A stretch of 64,000 nucleotides of DNA from Harmonia axyridis (taxonomy: Eukaryota > Arthropoda > Insecta > Coleoptera > Coccinellidae). Position 1 is the first letter of the stretch, and each line of letters starts with the position of its first letter. The notes beneath the pieces are model-generated. The model saw only the letters and a program-made list of their open reading frames with translations, was not told the origin of the DNA and did no database searches. Position numbers and translations under genes: made by a program. Shown in pieces: positions 11,645-21,950 of the stretch. Location: assembly GCF_914767665.1 (NCBI RefSeq), contig NC_059504.1, positions 42,253,720-42,317,719 on the forward strand, read 5' to 3'.

Positions 11645-12013
11645 ATCTTTTGTACTTTCAGTCGCGAGTTAAACTTACAGTGGGTGATTTGAAGTGTTCT
11701 GTTCTGAGTTGGAGGAACCACGTTGACTCAGTATGTTCGAGATTGAGTAGTGCACTTTTCGGCATTAGAGGTCTCAAGCAAGTCCTACCGAAAGAATCTC
11801 TGATTTGTGTCTGTTATTACTTGGCCTACTCTCATTTGAGCAACAACGTTGTGTTATGGGAAGGATCCTCTTCGAGTCATCGTTCATTCATTGCAAAGAA
11901 AAAACATCATACGAGTTATTTTCAACCCTTTTTCAGTGGAGTCATGCAGACCCTTCTTCATTTTCAACAGATTGTTAAGTTTTTCCTGTGTTTTCATACT
12001 GAATTGTTTGTTG
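11645..12013 (+). pseudogene. Non-LTR reverse transcriptase C-terminal fragment (CR1/Jockey group)
   Basis: Reads LSWRNHVDSVCSRLSSALFG, then IRGLKQVLPKESLI and VVLWEGSSSSHR, matching the thumb and connection region after the catalytic domain of insect CR1/Jockey-group pol proteins (family pattern: W..H...V...L....Y.LR...YGI..WG). Another frame just before 12016 continues with CRPFFIF and CVFILNCL. It is 5'-truncated, lacks the catalytic motifs, and is interrupted at its 3' side by the DD41D element at 12016. Confidence 0.65.
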
Positions 12014-12079
12014 TAACGGGTGTTTTTTTCGAGGTATATAACTTTAAGTTGGCATTACTGTTCAAGATGGCGACCGATT

Positions 12080-12961
12080 TAACAGCTGTTAAATGATTTA
12101 TTCTCAGTTTGGTTTGGCAATTTATCGTGAATAAACTCACGCCTGAACAATGCTTGCAAATAGTGCAATTTCATTTCGAAAATAATGGTTCTTTGCGTAA
12201 TACGTATCGCGCACTACGTCCATTTTATTTTGTTTAGCGATGAAGCGCACTTCTGGTTGAATGGCTACGTCAACTAACAAAACTGCCGCATTTGGAGTGA
12301 CGCTAATCCTCAAGTGTATGTCGAATCACCGTTACATCCAGAAAAACTGGGACCGTATTCTCGACAATTGATCTTTCAAAACGTATACATACTTACAATG
12401 CTCTGAACACTGAATGAACGTGTACGTTTTGAAAGATCACTTGTCGAGAATACGGTCCCTGACTGTTTGGTGCGCTTTATGGGCTGGTGGAATTATTGGT
12501 CCGTACTTCTTCAAAAACGATGTAGCCAGAACGTTACAGTCAATGGTGATCGGTATAGAGCCATGATTACTAACTTTTTCATTCCTGAATTGAACAACCA
12601 TGATGTCCAGGAGCTGTGGTTCCAACAAGACGGCGCTACATGTCACACAGCTCGTGCCACAATCGATTTATTGAAAGACACGTTTGGTGACCACCTAATT
12701 TCACGTTTTGGACCTGTGAATTGGCCTATAAGATCTTGTGATTTAACAACGCTAGACTACTTTCTGTGGGGCTATGTAAAGTCATTGGTCTATGCGGATA
12801 AGCCACAAACCCTTGAACATTTGGAAGGCAAAATTCGCCGTGTTATTGGCGATATACGGCCACAAATTTTGGAAAAAGTCATCGAAAATTGGACGTCCAG
12901 ATTGGATTATATCCGAGCCAGCCGTGGCGGTCATATGCCAGAAATCATATTCAAAATGTAA
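12080..12961 (+). pseudogene. DD41D transposase relic, copy A
   Basis: The N-terminal part reads NKLTPEQCLQIVQFHFENNGS and RNTYRALRP. A deletion then removes the DNA-binding linker and joins to DEAHFWLNGYVN (first catalytic aspartate, after a stop). After the MITE, one open frame (12467-12961) carries the catalytic core: FQQDGATCHTA (second aspartate) and SCDLTTLDYFLWG, with 41 residues between the second aspartate and that of LDYF, which defines DD41D. It ends SRGGHMPEIIFKM. Family members use these residues for cut-and-paste transposition at TA. This copy is dead because of stops, the deletion and the nested insert. Confidence 0.85.
12350..12458. mobile_element. 109-bp palindromic MITE nested in transposase copy A
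   Basis: Starts GGACCGTATTCTCGACAA and ends with the reverse complement of nearly the same sequence (about 38-base arms, loop about 33 bases). The uninterrupted homologue at 20240 (minus) shows AAAAACTGACTG at this place. Here CTG is repeated on both sides (12347-12349 and 12459-12461), giving a clean 3-base target duplication. No protein. The superfamily is not certain. Confidence 0.85.
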
Positions 12962-13061
12962 TGCCAGAAGATTATCTTGCGGATAAATAAAATTCATGTC
13001 AATCGAATAGTCCATCGTTATATTGCAATTTAAAGTTCTATAGCTCTAAAAAAACACCCTT

Positions 13062-14050
13062 TACATAAAAAAAAACACTCTAAGTCACTAAAAAAGTGCT
13101 TTCATTATCATGATAACAATACAAGGCATAATAATATTCTTTGTATTCCAAAACATAGAACAATTAAATTTCAGCACTTACCAATGTACTATGGCATCAG
13201 ATTGTTCATCTTCATCTTTCGGAGGGACTGAATGTTTTGGAGTACAGAAAATTGAGGGAATTGTTTTGGATAAATTGTTTCCATAGTGTTAGTGAACACT
13301 TGAAATACTTTTTTGTTCGAGGAGGAATCTGAATCTTTTGTAACTCAAATTTTCTGTTGCAGTTACTTATTTGTTTTTTATGATTATTGTTTGCATTTTT
13401 CGACTTTTTTTACAGTGTATTCTGTCTTGAAGAAAGAATGAAATATTATTATTATTTTTCCAAATATGATAAACATTAGGTCCGGTTATGTTTAGCATAC
13501 AGTCACAATCGAAACTTGAAGAAGCAGACGACAGCAGCATTTTCAAAGGATTATCGATCAATTCGATCGCACATGAATGATTATGATTTCGGTTCCTTAT
13601 TCGAGAGGAATAACATATTCAAACCATAATTCCTACAATGCCCATTGAACCAAATGGAAGTCAACCCAACTCAGGAAACGTTGACGTAGAAAATTCGTCA
13701 ACTGTGGCGTGCAATTGACAGACACATTAGCCGTCTAGTCAGAAACGTGAATTCGCTTCATCAGATCCCATGTGGCATTTCCTCGAAGACGTATTTCTTC
13801 TGATGGAATCGTTTTCTTTGTCAGATGCTCCTGCGCAACGGCTGGAAATCCCCTGAGTTCATTAGTTCACTGCAAAATGATGCAATTCGACGAAGGGTGC
13901 ATTTGGCCACTGATGGGTCTTTATTTTGATTGATTTGAGAATTTTTTGTAATTCAAGAGATTATTGTTTCAGTTGAAGAGCTTGGAAAATTATCTGTTAC
14001 ATTTTATGAAGGACCAGGCAGCTGCCTAATAAAAAAATTGTCATCGGTTA
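13062..14050. other. Stretch with no firm gene
   Basis: Mostly AT-rich. At 13973-14029 a short frame after a pyrimidine-rich acceptor-like site (TTATTGTTTCAG) reads LKSLENYLLHFMKDQAAA then TAA, overlapping an AATAAA signal. This may be chance. Solo LTR 1 starts 21 bases downstream. Around 13620-13850 is a slightly GC-richer block with no motif I recognise. Confidence 0.25.
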
Positions 14051-14944
14051 TGTTGGCTTGGTTAATCGATCGTCTAGATGTATAATTCGATTACCTGGCC
14101 TTTCGTCCTTTTCTGTGACTTTGTTGGATTTGTTATAATTGAACTCTTTTTAATTATTTACATCTATTTACAAAGTCACAATTATACAGTACAAACTCAG
14201 TATTGAGAAGATCCCAATTACGTCTTAATTACAAGTTTCTCACTACGGTACTGAATTTCGTCTTTAACTCTAATGTCAATTACTCGAGTCGTCTTCGATA
14301 TTTCACGTCTTTGTCTTATTACAAGTTTTGGTCGTCTCGTCTTTGATTCGTTCGCGACTCGTCTTAATCTTGTCTGCGAACCGTTTTTTCGTCTTACGTC
14401 TTAAGTTGACCGACTGAACTTACTCTCACTTCGACTTCGACCGAACTTGAACTCTACTCGTCTTCGACTTAACTTGAACTGTCTATCGACTCGAACATAC
14501 TTCGTCTCCTGATCGCAACTTACCCCGTCCATTCTGAATATCCCTCCCTCCTCCCGGCTTGACCACACCCTTAGGGAAAGTACCATCCCGTAGTCCAATA
14601 AGAATTTTGCCGTACCGCCCACAAAGATCTTCGCGGATTCCTGGAAATCGAATATTCTCGAAGGACTAGAACCTGATACACAGATGTGACCCATCTGGTA
14701 CAACCGTGTTGTCTTCGAACTTCCCAAGCCCCCAGTAAATCTCTTCAAGATTTACAACTCTATGATATATCTTCGACACCTCGAAGAATAACACATTCTT
14801 TTTACATTAGATGTACAATAACAATTCGTTCCCTGTAAACTCATTGAAACTGTCATGCCCTCGACACTTGAAGAAACTAATAGGTCTTCAAGCATCCTGT
14901 TGACCATCTAAATTATTTACAGGGAACAATAACTGGATCCTACA
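14051..14944 (-). mobile_element. Solo LTR 1 (TGTAGG...CCTACA family)
   Basis: On the minus strand it starts TGTAGGATCCAGTTATTG and ends AAGCCAACA. The 4-base duplication GTTA flanks it exactly (14047-14050 and 14945-14948). It is alignable along its length with five other copies in the window. It has no pol or gag frame and no partner LTR in the same orientation nearby. LTR-LTR recombination is the usual origin of solo LTRs. Confidence 0.85.
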
Positions 14945-15039
14945 GTTATTTTATTCTGAATTTTGCGTATTTTGTAGAATATGACCTCTTGAACTAGAAA
15001 GTCTAAATACTAGTTTTATGATAGCATCACAAGAAATTT

Positions 15040-16040
15040 AAGACTACAAGAGTTATCCAACACGAGGAACCTGTGCTAACTTGAGGAGGGGCTGAAGAAC
15101 CTCAATATTTTCGCACTTTTTTCGGTTTTTTGCTTTCAACTTTATTAGTTTTCGACCAAAACATTCATTTTCAGAGTTGTAGATAATTGAATTCCTTATA
15201 ATTTTGTTTCCCGAAACTTTTTTCTGAACCTTCTATCAACCGAGATACAGCCAATCAAAATTAGAGGAATTTTCTCAAAATGTTAAAAATTGGCAAAACA
15301 CAAAGGTTTTGACCCTCTAACTAACAATTACCAGCCTTTCTATGGTATTTATAGCAATTACTCATCAATATCGATATATTGAACATAGGGAGGTGGAAGA
15401 GGGAGGTAGCTTTGACTAAAAACTTATGTTTATGTGAAGAGTAGATATTTCAATGTTATCGTGGCATATTATCACCTCACTGTAAATTTCTATCAACCCA
15501 TAATTATTTTGAACCTTGATAATCAGATCAACTGGGCAGAATCAATAAATAATAACCAAGAATTAATTGAAAATAATAATTGTATATAACTCGGGACAAA
15601 AGTCCAAAAATGTTGGGGTTCTTCAGACCTCCTCGAGTTAGCACAGGGTCCTCATGTTGGATAACTCGACACGCTCATCGCACAACACTCTTGAACAATC
15701 TGTAGAAGTTTCATCAAGTTCGAAAATTTTTCCAGCAAACCCCACTTTTTTGCTTTGACTACTGGACTATAAATTTGATCGACTATATCTCAATTGATAT
15801 TAGGTTTACGAAAAAATTTGTGAATACAAAATTGTAGAGAATTTAATGATCTACAACTTTGAAAATGAACGTTTTGGTCGAAAAAAACTTAGTTTGAGCA
15901 AAAAACTGAAAAAGTCCGGAAATGTTGAGGTTCTTTGGACGCCCTCAAAATAGCACAGGGTCCTCATGTTGAACCTGTAGAAGTTTCATTAAGTTCGGAA
16001 TTTTTTCCAGCAGACCCACCTTTTTTGTATTTGTCTACTG
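15040..16040. repeat. Compound foldback repeat
   Basis: Segment 15045-15200 is inverted relative to 15835-15990, and its outer half also to 15590-15675. The last two are direct repeats of each other (both contain GCACAGGGTCCTCATGTTG). Between them lies AT-rich DNA without open frames. A transcript would form a long hairpin. The terminal sequences do not show a clear target duplication. Confidence 0.6.
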
Positions 16041-16364
16041 ATATGAATTGACAGATACCTTGTGTGATTTTAGTACCAATCAAAAACTTCTTGAGAATAA
16101 CTTGAGAAGCGTTCACAAATCTGTCAACAATTTACGATGTTGCCATTGTGTCATTCTGTTCGTAATTCAAATTTCCCATTTTTATTCTATTATTCCCAAT
16201 ATTATTCAAATGACGGAATATAAACGTTAAGACAGAATTGCATAGACGAAAATTAAGTGGCTCTATGTCCAGTTGACTTCGAGTAGTGTACATAGTGTGA
16301 ATGAACTACATTTATGTTATATTACCCCTAGAAAATAAAGAAAACCTCTGTCCATGTTTTCCAG

Positions 16365-16392
16365 GAACACCACCAATTAAAAACCTAAAAAA
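16365..16392 (+). other. Candidate 28-nt host micro-exon
   Basis: Bounded by a pyrimidine-rich acceptor ending TTTTCCAG and a consensus donor GTAAGTCT. One of three frames is open (TPPIKNLK). Such pairs occur by chance in AT-rich DNA, and no homology is known to me. Weak. Confidence 0.15.
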
Positions 16393-17328
16393 GTAAGTCT
16401 ATAATAAAAATCTGAATTTAAAATCCATAATTGCAATCATCGTCTCAGTGATTCTTACACATATTATGTTTTTACTTTTTTGAATTGTTCGTTTTACTTA
16501 GACCGAAACTAGATAACTTTTTTCCTCAAATCTGATATTGACCTCAAATGTAATAAAATAGTCTGACCATCAAATCATCATTGTTAATTCAACTCTACAG
16601 GGCATTAATGAATACAAGAACTAAATTTTCTGTTTTGTTACGAAATGGCGAAGGCGTAGGTTCCCAAAATTCAATCGAATTCCGTTCCTTTAAGAGTTAA
16701 CACCAAATGAAAATTCAATATTTCAGATGCACAATGAGTTCCACTTCAAAAGTTCAATTTCTCCATCCCAAAGAAAATAAATTATGGACAAAGAAAATCC
16801 ATTTAATTTATTCATCCCTGAAAATCCCTAATGACCCTATATTCAGGAAATATGGGGGTGATATTGTTATTGAAACTAAAGGGTCCCCCAATAAACCCCA
16901 AATATGATATAACTCCCTACCTTTTTCCGAATCCACCAAAGTTATCACGAACTATTTGCTTTATTCACTACTGAGGCGCCCCTATTTATTTAATATCTAG
17001 CACAAATTCACCACAGGGTACATGTTTATGCTTTCAAGTGAGATAGAGAACAGCCGCAGGATAAAATTCCTTTGCAGCTTTGACAAGGACGCAGACCTAT
17101 CTTGTGAAATTTATATCGTTTAATATCCTTTTAACAACCGTACTGACGATACTTGGGAAGAAAATCTATTGCAAGGACTAGGGGGGATTTTGAGACAGTG
17201 GAGGGAGTTCGGTTAATTAGTAGAAATTCCGTGAAGGACTCAAAACCTCAAATGGAATAAACCCCTGATGATCTTCTGAGAGTCATTCATCATTGGGGCG
17301 CTAATTAAACTGGGTTATGTTCTTGCAG

Positions 17329-17371
17329 GGAGAGTTTTATCACTTGCGTTTGCTGAAATTATCCCTGAAAA
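17329..17371 (+). other. Candidate 43-nt host micro-exon
   Basis: Acceptor ATGTTCTTGCAG and donor GTAAGTAA enclose 43 nucleotides open in two frames (GEFYHLRLLKLSLK or RVLSLAFAEIIPE). The first frame would join in phase to the candidate exon at 41721. No protein family can be named. Only transcript data could confirm it. Confidence 0.2.
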
Positions 17372-17424
17372 GTAAGTAATTGAATCTTACAGTTTTCTTA
17401 TTCTTAGATCATTGAATCATAGTG

Positions 17425-18716
17425 GCCAGGACCGCGCCTAGCCCAAGATATGCCCCTTTTGAGAATATCATCGACTCCTTTGAGTATGAATCTAATCCAT
17501 TGGGCATATTTATTGATTTCACAAAAGCTTTTGATTCACTTGAAAATGAAGTTTTACTCACTAAGTTAGAATATTATGACATTAGAGATAAACAACTTGA
17601 TCTCCTTAGAAGTTATTTGAAGGATCCATCACGGATCGTTTCGGTGTCTATTGATGGAAAAACATAACGCTCATCGAGTGTCACTACAAATCAGGGTGTT
17701 CCGCAGGGAAGCATTCTTGGACCCCTTTTGTTTTTAATACATGTCAATGATCTGCCTAATGTCATTCCCTGTTGGCAAGAATTCTTCACCAATTTTGCAG
17801 ACAACACTTATGTCTTGATAAAAGCCAAATCTTCAGATTCATTGACGATTGTTGCCCTAGATATTATTTTCGTAATGGATGAGTGGTGTTTAGCTCATAA
17901 TTTGCAAATCAACATTGCAAAGACCAACGGAATTTTGTTTTCTCATTGCCGTTCTCGATCTGTCGACATGTCAGCTTTTTCCTCTGGGGAACTTACTAAA
18001 CAGACCAAGTTTTTGGGCCTAACTCGCGACTCACAGCTAAGTTGGCAGCCTCACACGGAGAATGTAATTGTCAGACTTAGATCAGTGATTTATACTTTAA
18101 GGGTATTGAAAAATTACTCTTCGAAATCCTTTCTGATGGCTGTTTATCACGCCAACTTTCAATCCTACTATGAATTGATTTTCTGAGGTGGTAGTATACA
18201 TGCAGAGTCAAATTGTTTTCAAATTGCAGAAGATGGCGGTTCGGACAATATTTGGATTAGCCTATGAACAATCCTGTAGAGGCTTTTTCAGGAAGAATGA
18301 AATGCTCACACTGTCTGGTTTGTACATATACAAGTTAATGCAAATTTTTTCACAAAAATCCACAATATTTCCAGAGGTTCATATGCCCAGATCTGTATCC
18401 TACTCGGCAAAATATGTTGGTGTATCCAAAGCATAGACTTTCTTCTACCGAACGGGGATGCTCATACATGACTGTACAACAGCTTTCCTAATAATATTCG
18501 ACTTATAAAAATTTTTGCGATATTCAAAAACCAAATATTCAATTCATTAATAGACTCAGAACCGTACTCTGTCTCTGAATTTTTGTTGATTGGAAGCAGT
18601 TTATAATGTCTGTTTCCGTTATTATTGGTGTATCTATTTTTTGACTTTTTTTGTGTTTAATTTTTGTTATGACTGAAAAAAAAGAATAAATGATTATTGT
18701 TATGATTATTATTATT
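17425..18716 (+). pseudogene. Non-LTR retrotransposon reverse transcriptase, 5'-truncated
   Basis: Carries recognisable reverse-transcriptase motifs in order: GIFIDFTKAFDSLENEVLL (palm aspartate), LRSYLKDPSRIVSV, NQGVPQGSILGPLLF, and the catalytic block FADNTYVL, where the family has F/YADDT, so the second aspartate is replaced by asparagine. Then come LGLTRDSQLSW and the C-terminal LQKMAVRTIFGLAYEQSCRG. A TAA at 17665-17667 and a TGA at 18184-18186 break the frame. The 3' end runs into an ATT microsatellite near 18700, typical of CR1/Jockey-type tails. No endonuclease domain remains. Dead copy. Confidence 0.8.
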
Positions 18717-18724
18717 GATTTGAA

Positions 18725-19330
18725 GTTAGCCAGCCATTCTTAAAAAGAATCTGAAACTGAATTGATAGCTTGGAAACCACCATGATATTTATGAATTGGA
18801 CAAGTATTCACCAAGTGGTCAATTATTTCTTCTACACCACACTCACATAGTGGGCTATCAATAGAATGCCATTTGAAGAGAATACTAAGTCCTAAGTCGA
18901 TTCAAAATACACCAAATTTTCCTAGGAAGATTAAAACCCAAAACTTTTTCTGAAGGATCATCAATCAACAATCAACAATTGAAGACATTACAAGAGCTCC
19001 ATTCCGAACGCCAAATTTCCTTGTTGCTTTCATTAGATTGAAATAAGTTATTAGTCCATAAAGGTTTGCGTGACTTTAATCTAGCAGTTCTAGAATCTGG
19101 GAGGTAAGATACAATTGGAAATAAGTTCGGGTAGAAATGAAATTCATCCCAAGATTTTTTAACTGCAACCTGTCTACGAATATGAGGCGGGACTATATGT
19201 GATAGCACCGGTAAACAATGTAAAGGTGTAGATCTAATAGTTCCACTACTAATTCTCATAGAAACGACAAGTTGTGCATCAATTTTGTGAACATAAAATA
19301 AAACTGCAGTAAGTGCCACACAAGCAATGG
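18725..19330 (-). pseudogene. Jockey-like pol C-terminus, minus strand
   Basis: On the minus strand the first frame reads SSGTIRSTPLHCLPVLSHIV, then PPHIRRQVAV and RLKSRKPLWTNNLFQS. After a frameshift near 18972 it continues DPSEKVLGFNLPRKIW. The later part, with the usual CDCG-type cysteines and HLVN block, is degenerate (about 18730-18900). These are typical of the C-terminal region of insect Jockey/pol-like proteins. The same family occurs at 23041-23102 plus 24776-25075. It is truncated upstream of about 19330. Confidence 0.7.
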
Positions 19331-19559
19331 AACAACCGCAATTTTGCAAGAAGAGTTTCCTGACTGTGTCACCTTTTTTTTTGGCTCCACGTGAAAAATA
19401 ATTCTAAATAACAAGTTGCTACAAGACTGAATATGAAATGAAAAATTTCCAACAGAAAAAAGTTAAAGTAATATTTCGGAAATGAACATTTTCAAAATCA
19501 TTCGTCAACGATGTAACAGTGATAGCTATGGATTTGCGGTTTTCGCCAATGGGTATAGA

Positions 19560-19614
19560 AATAGGACTAACTTCGGGACTCTCCCTTCAAAAGTGTCCAA
19601 TTTGGCCCACCCTG
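19560..19614 (-). mobile_element. Truncated TA-type transposon end
   Basis: Ends GGCCCACCCTG directly before TA, i.e. CAGGGTGGGCC read on the minus strand. This resembles the terminal motif of the window's other TA-flanked foldback elements. The opposite end was not found. Confidence 0.35.
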
Positions 19615-19630
19615 TATAGTCATTTATATA

Positions 19631-20464
19631 AAGGCTGTTTTTTTATAGCTATAGAAATTTGAATTGCAATAAAACAACGATGGATTATTCGATTGACATG
19701 AATTTTATTTATCCGCAAGAGAATCTTGTGGCATTACATTTTAAATATGATTTCTTGATTATGACCGCCACGGCTGGCTCGGATGTAGTCCAATCTGGAC
19801 GTCCAATTTTGGATGACTTTTTTCAATATTTGTGGCCGTATATCGGCAATAACACGGCGAATGTTGTCTTCCAAATGTTCAAGGGTTTGTGGCTTATCCG
19901 CATTGACCAATGACTTTACATAGCCCCACAGAAAGTAGTCTAACGGTGTTAAATCACAAGATCTTGGAGGCCAATTCACAGGTCCAAAACGTGAAATTAG
20001 GCGGTCACCAAACGTGTCTTTCAATAAATCGATTGTGGCACGAGCTGTGTGACATGTTGCGCCGTCTTGTTGGAATCACAGCTCCTGGACATCATGGTTG
20101 TTCAATTCAGGAATGAAAAAGTTAGTAATCATGGCTCTATACCGATCACCATTGACTGTAACGTTCTGGCCAGCATCGTTTTTGAAGAAGTTCGGACCAA
20201 TGATTCCTCCAGCCCATAAAGCGCACCAAACAGTCAGTTTTTCTGGGAGTAACGGTGTTTCGACATACACTTCAGGATCAGCTTCACTCCAAATGCGGCA
20301 GAACACAGAACCATTATTTTCGAAATAAAATTGCACTATTTGATACAAGCGTTGTTCAGGCGTGAGTCTATTCATGATGAATTGCCAAACCAAACTGAGA
20401 ATAAATTACTTGACAGCTGTCAAATCGGTCGCCATCTTGAACAGTAATGCTAACTTAAAGTTAT
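19631..20464 (-). mobile_element. DD41D (rosa-like) element, copy B
   Basis: The 3' terminal repeat is at 19631-19662 (begins AAGGCTGTTTTTTTATAGC after TA). The 5' terminal repeat is truncated near 20464, just after the conserved ACTTAAAGTTAT. It is about 90 percent similar by eye to copy A and lacks the 109-bp MITE, so it provides the empty site for that insertion. Confidence 0.8.
19734..20393 (-). pseudogene. DD41D transposase, copy B, one nonsense codon and internal deletion
   Basis: The frame is continuous from MVWQFIMNRLTPEQRLYQIV to the terminal SRGGHNQEIIFKM except for a TGA at 20076-20078, where copy A has the tryptophan codon of LWFQQDG. An in-frame deletion between FENNGS and VFCRIWSEADPE removes the helix-turn-helix remainder and the first catalytic aspartate (SDEAHF). 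The second and third catalytic aspartates are kept (QQDGA; WPPRSCDLTPLDYFLWG, 41 residues apart). It therefore cannot be active, but it is the least decayed copy of this family here. Confidence 0.85.
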
Positions 20465-20558
20465 CTACCCTTCATAACCCTCTTTCTACAAAAAAATTGT
20501 GACCAAGTTATTTTAACTTGATCACGAATTTTCCTAACGATATCCAAGGATTTTATAT

Positions 20559-20945
20559 TCATGAATAGCTGACTCCACAGCTAATATTCGTCTCCCATAA
20601 AATTTCAACATTCGATAACTCCGTCAGGCCATAACAAACCAGCATTTCATTCGGATACGTAAATTCTGCATTAACTCGAATTGTTCCAACCTTCAACCTC
20701 TGCTTCAATATCGTTAAAATAGTAGAAGGAAGACTTATTGGTGCTCTTAAAGCAGGGTTATATTTCTTCAATGTTACAGGTGGCCGAGTATCTTCAAAGC
20801 ACTCTTCTCGAACGCCTGTGTTCCATTCAGTAGCATTGAAACGTTCCCAACGAAAAATCAAAGAACGTGGACTTCCAGTCTTTATTCGCTGAGGCCAGGA
20901 ATCGAACGACAACTCCGTATCGGGTACAAAAACCCTCTTGGCGCA
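20559..20945 (-). other. Unassigned open frame of about 128 codons
   Basis: The minus strand is open from about 20945 to 20559 with balanced composition (for example SLIFRWERFNATEWNTGVR, YNPALRAPISLPSTIL and AEFTYPNEMLVCYGLTELS). It has no methionine near its start and ends at a TGA. It could be a decayed repeat or a host exon; I do not recognise it. A pol III B-box-like GTTCGATTCC lies on the same strand at about 20890-20900, but no convincing A box or tRNA fold goes with it. Confidence 0.2.
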
Positions 20946-21330
20946 CTAGTTTAATTGGGGAACGCCTTAAAAACGTCAGCGAGAAGCACATAAATAAAAT
21001 GTTACTCGGCAAGAAACCCTCCCATAGATTTGTGGGTATATTGCCAGGATTTTTTCGACTCGTATAATCTGTCTGCCGGGTTGTTGATTAAATGGAATCA
21101 AATATCCATCGGAGATTTCGGAGAGAGGGAGATTTTCTCTTTGTGCAGTGGAGGGATATGAATATAGATGATGATGATTAATGAAAAAAGACGATGAGTG
21201 TTTTCCACGCGTCTTTTCTATATTGCAGGGATGAATGTCTAGGAGAAAAAAATTAGGAAATTTGAGAAATTTTGAGTGCTCTTTCGTTTATGTGCTACAG
21301 CTCTTTATACAAAATAGAGGCACAATTGGC

Positions 21331-21950
21331 GCTCCTAAATTGGAGGTACAAAGAAAAATGAGAGATTCCTTAGATAATTTAAAGAAAAGAAACTACCATA
21401 AACATTAGCCAACAAACGCTTTGTTTTCGAGGTACAGGGTGTATTCCTACTTTTTTCATATGATTATACCAATTGATTTCTGCTAAAAATTGAGTACTCA
21501 TGATGAATTTATTCATCACAGCTTGTTAACTGGATCTTTATAATAATTTGGATTTGCCTGAGGATTACTAGAGAATTGTTTGTTTTTTTTTTCGCAATCG
21601 CTTGCAGTTACGACGAAACTACAAGAAACAGAAGAGTCTAGTACTGGACCAAAGTTGCTTTTCAAATTTTTGTAAGCTACCAGTGGTCCACCAAACCAAC
21701 GTTATGGAGAACGGATCGGGCTATTCCAGAAAAAATTTCACTCTGCAGATCTGCATATCACATGCATATCACAAATTGGCATTTTAATATCTTGTGAAAG
21801 AAAAGTGCTATGAGAAATAACTTGAAAAAAGAATAAAACTTCAACACCCTGTATTTTGAAAACGAAGCGTTCGCGGGCTCATGATTATAGGACTTTTTCA
21901 AAATAATCCGAGGATTCTCTTATTTTTGTTTGTACCTCTTATTTAGGAAC
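21331..21950 (-). mobile_element. Non-autonomous TIR element F, copy 1
   Basis: Ends GCTCCTAAATTGG and (complement) GTTCCTAAATAAG. The terminal inverted repeats extend inward for about 110 bases with mismatches. The middle is inverted relative to copies at 32026 and 51077 (shared CCTGAGGATT/AATCCTCAGG segment). No coding capacity and no clear target duplication. Confidence 0.65.

Larger units (their letters stand above)
12016..13061 (+). mobile_element. DD41D (rosa-like) Tc1/mariner element, copy A, with TIRs
   Basis: Both ends are clear: the left terminal repeat 12016-12047 (GGGTGTTTTTTTCGAGG...) and the right 13031-13061 (complement GGGTGTTTTTTTAGAGC...) match over about 30 bases, and TA dinucleotides flank both sides (12014-12015, 13062-13063). 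The transposase inside is internally deleted and is interrupted by a 109-bp palindromic MITE at 12350-12458. It is inserted in a reverse-transcriptase fragment. Confidence 0.85.
16040..17425. other. Stretch without a firm gene; two candidate micro-exons
   Basis: Unique-looking AT-rich DNA. Two short segments have good splice-like borders: 16365-16392 (after CATGTTTTCCAG, before GTAAGTCT) and 17329-17371 (after ATGTTCTTGCAG, before GTAAGTAA). They are listed separately. Otherwise nothing is visible. Confidence 0.3.

Noticed and set aside
13740..13775. Second hammerhead core (CTGATGA on the minus strand)
   Set aside because: No GAAA follows at the proper distance and no stem II forms.
20890..20950. 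tRNA gene or tRNA-derived SINE from a B-box-like GTTCGATTCC
   Set aside because: No convincing A box and the T-arm and acceptor stems do not pair.
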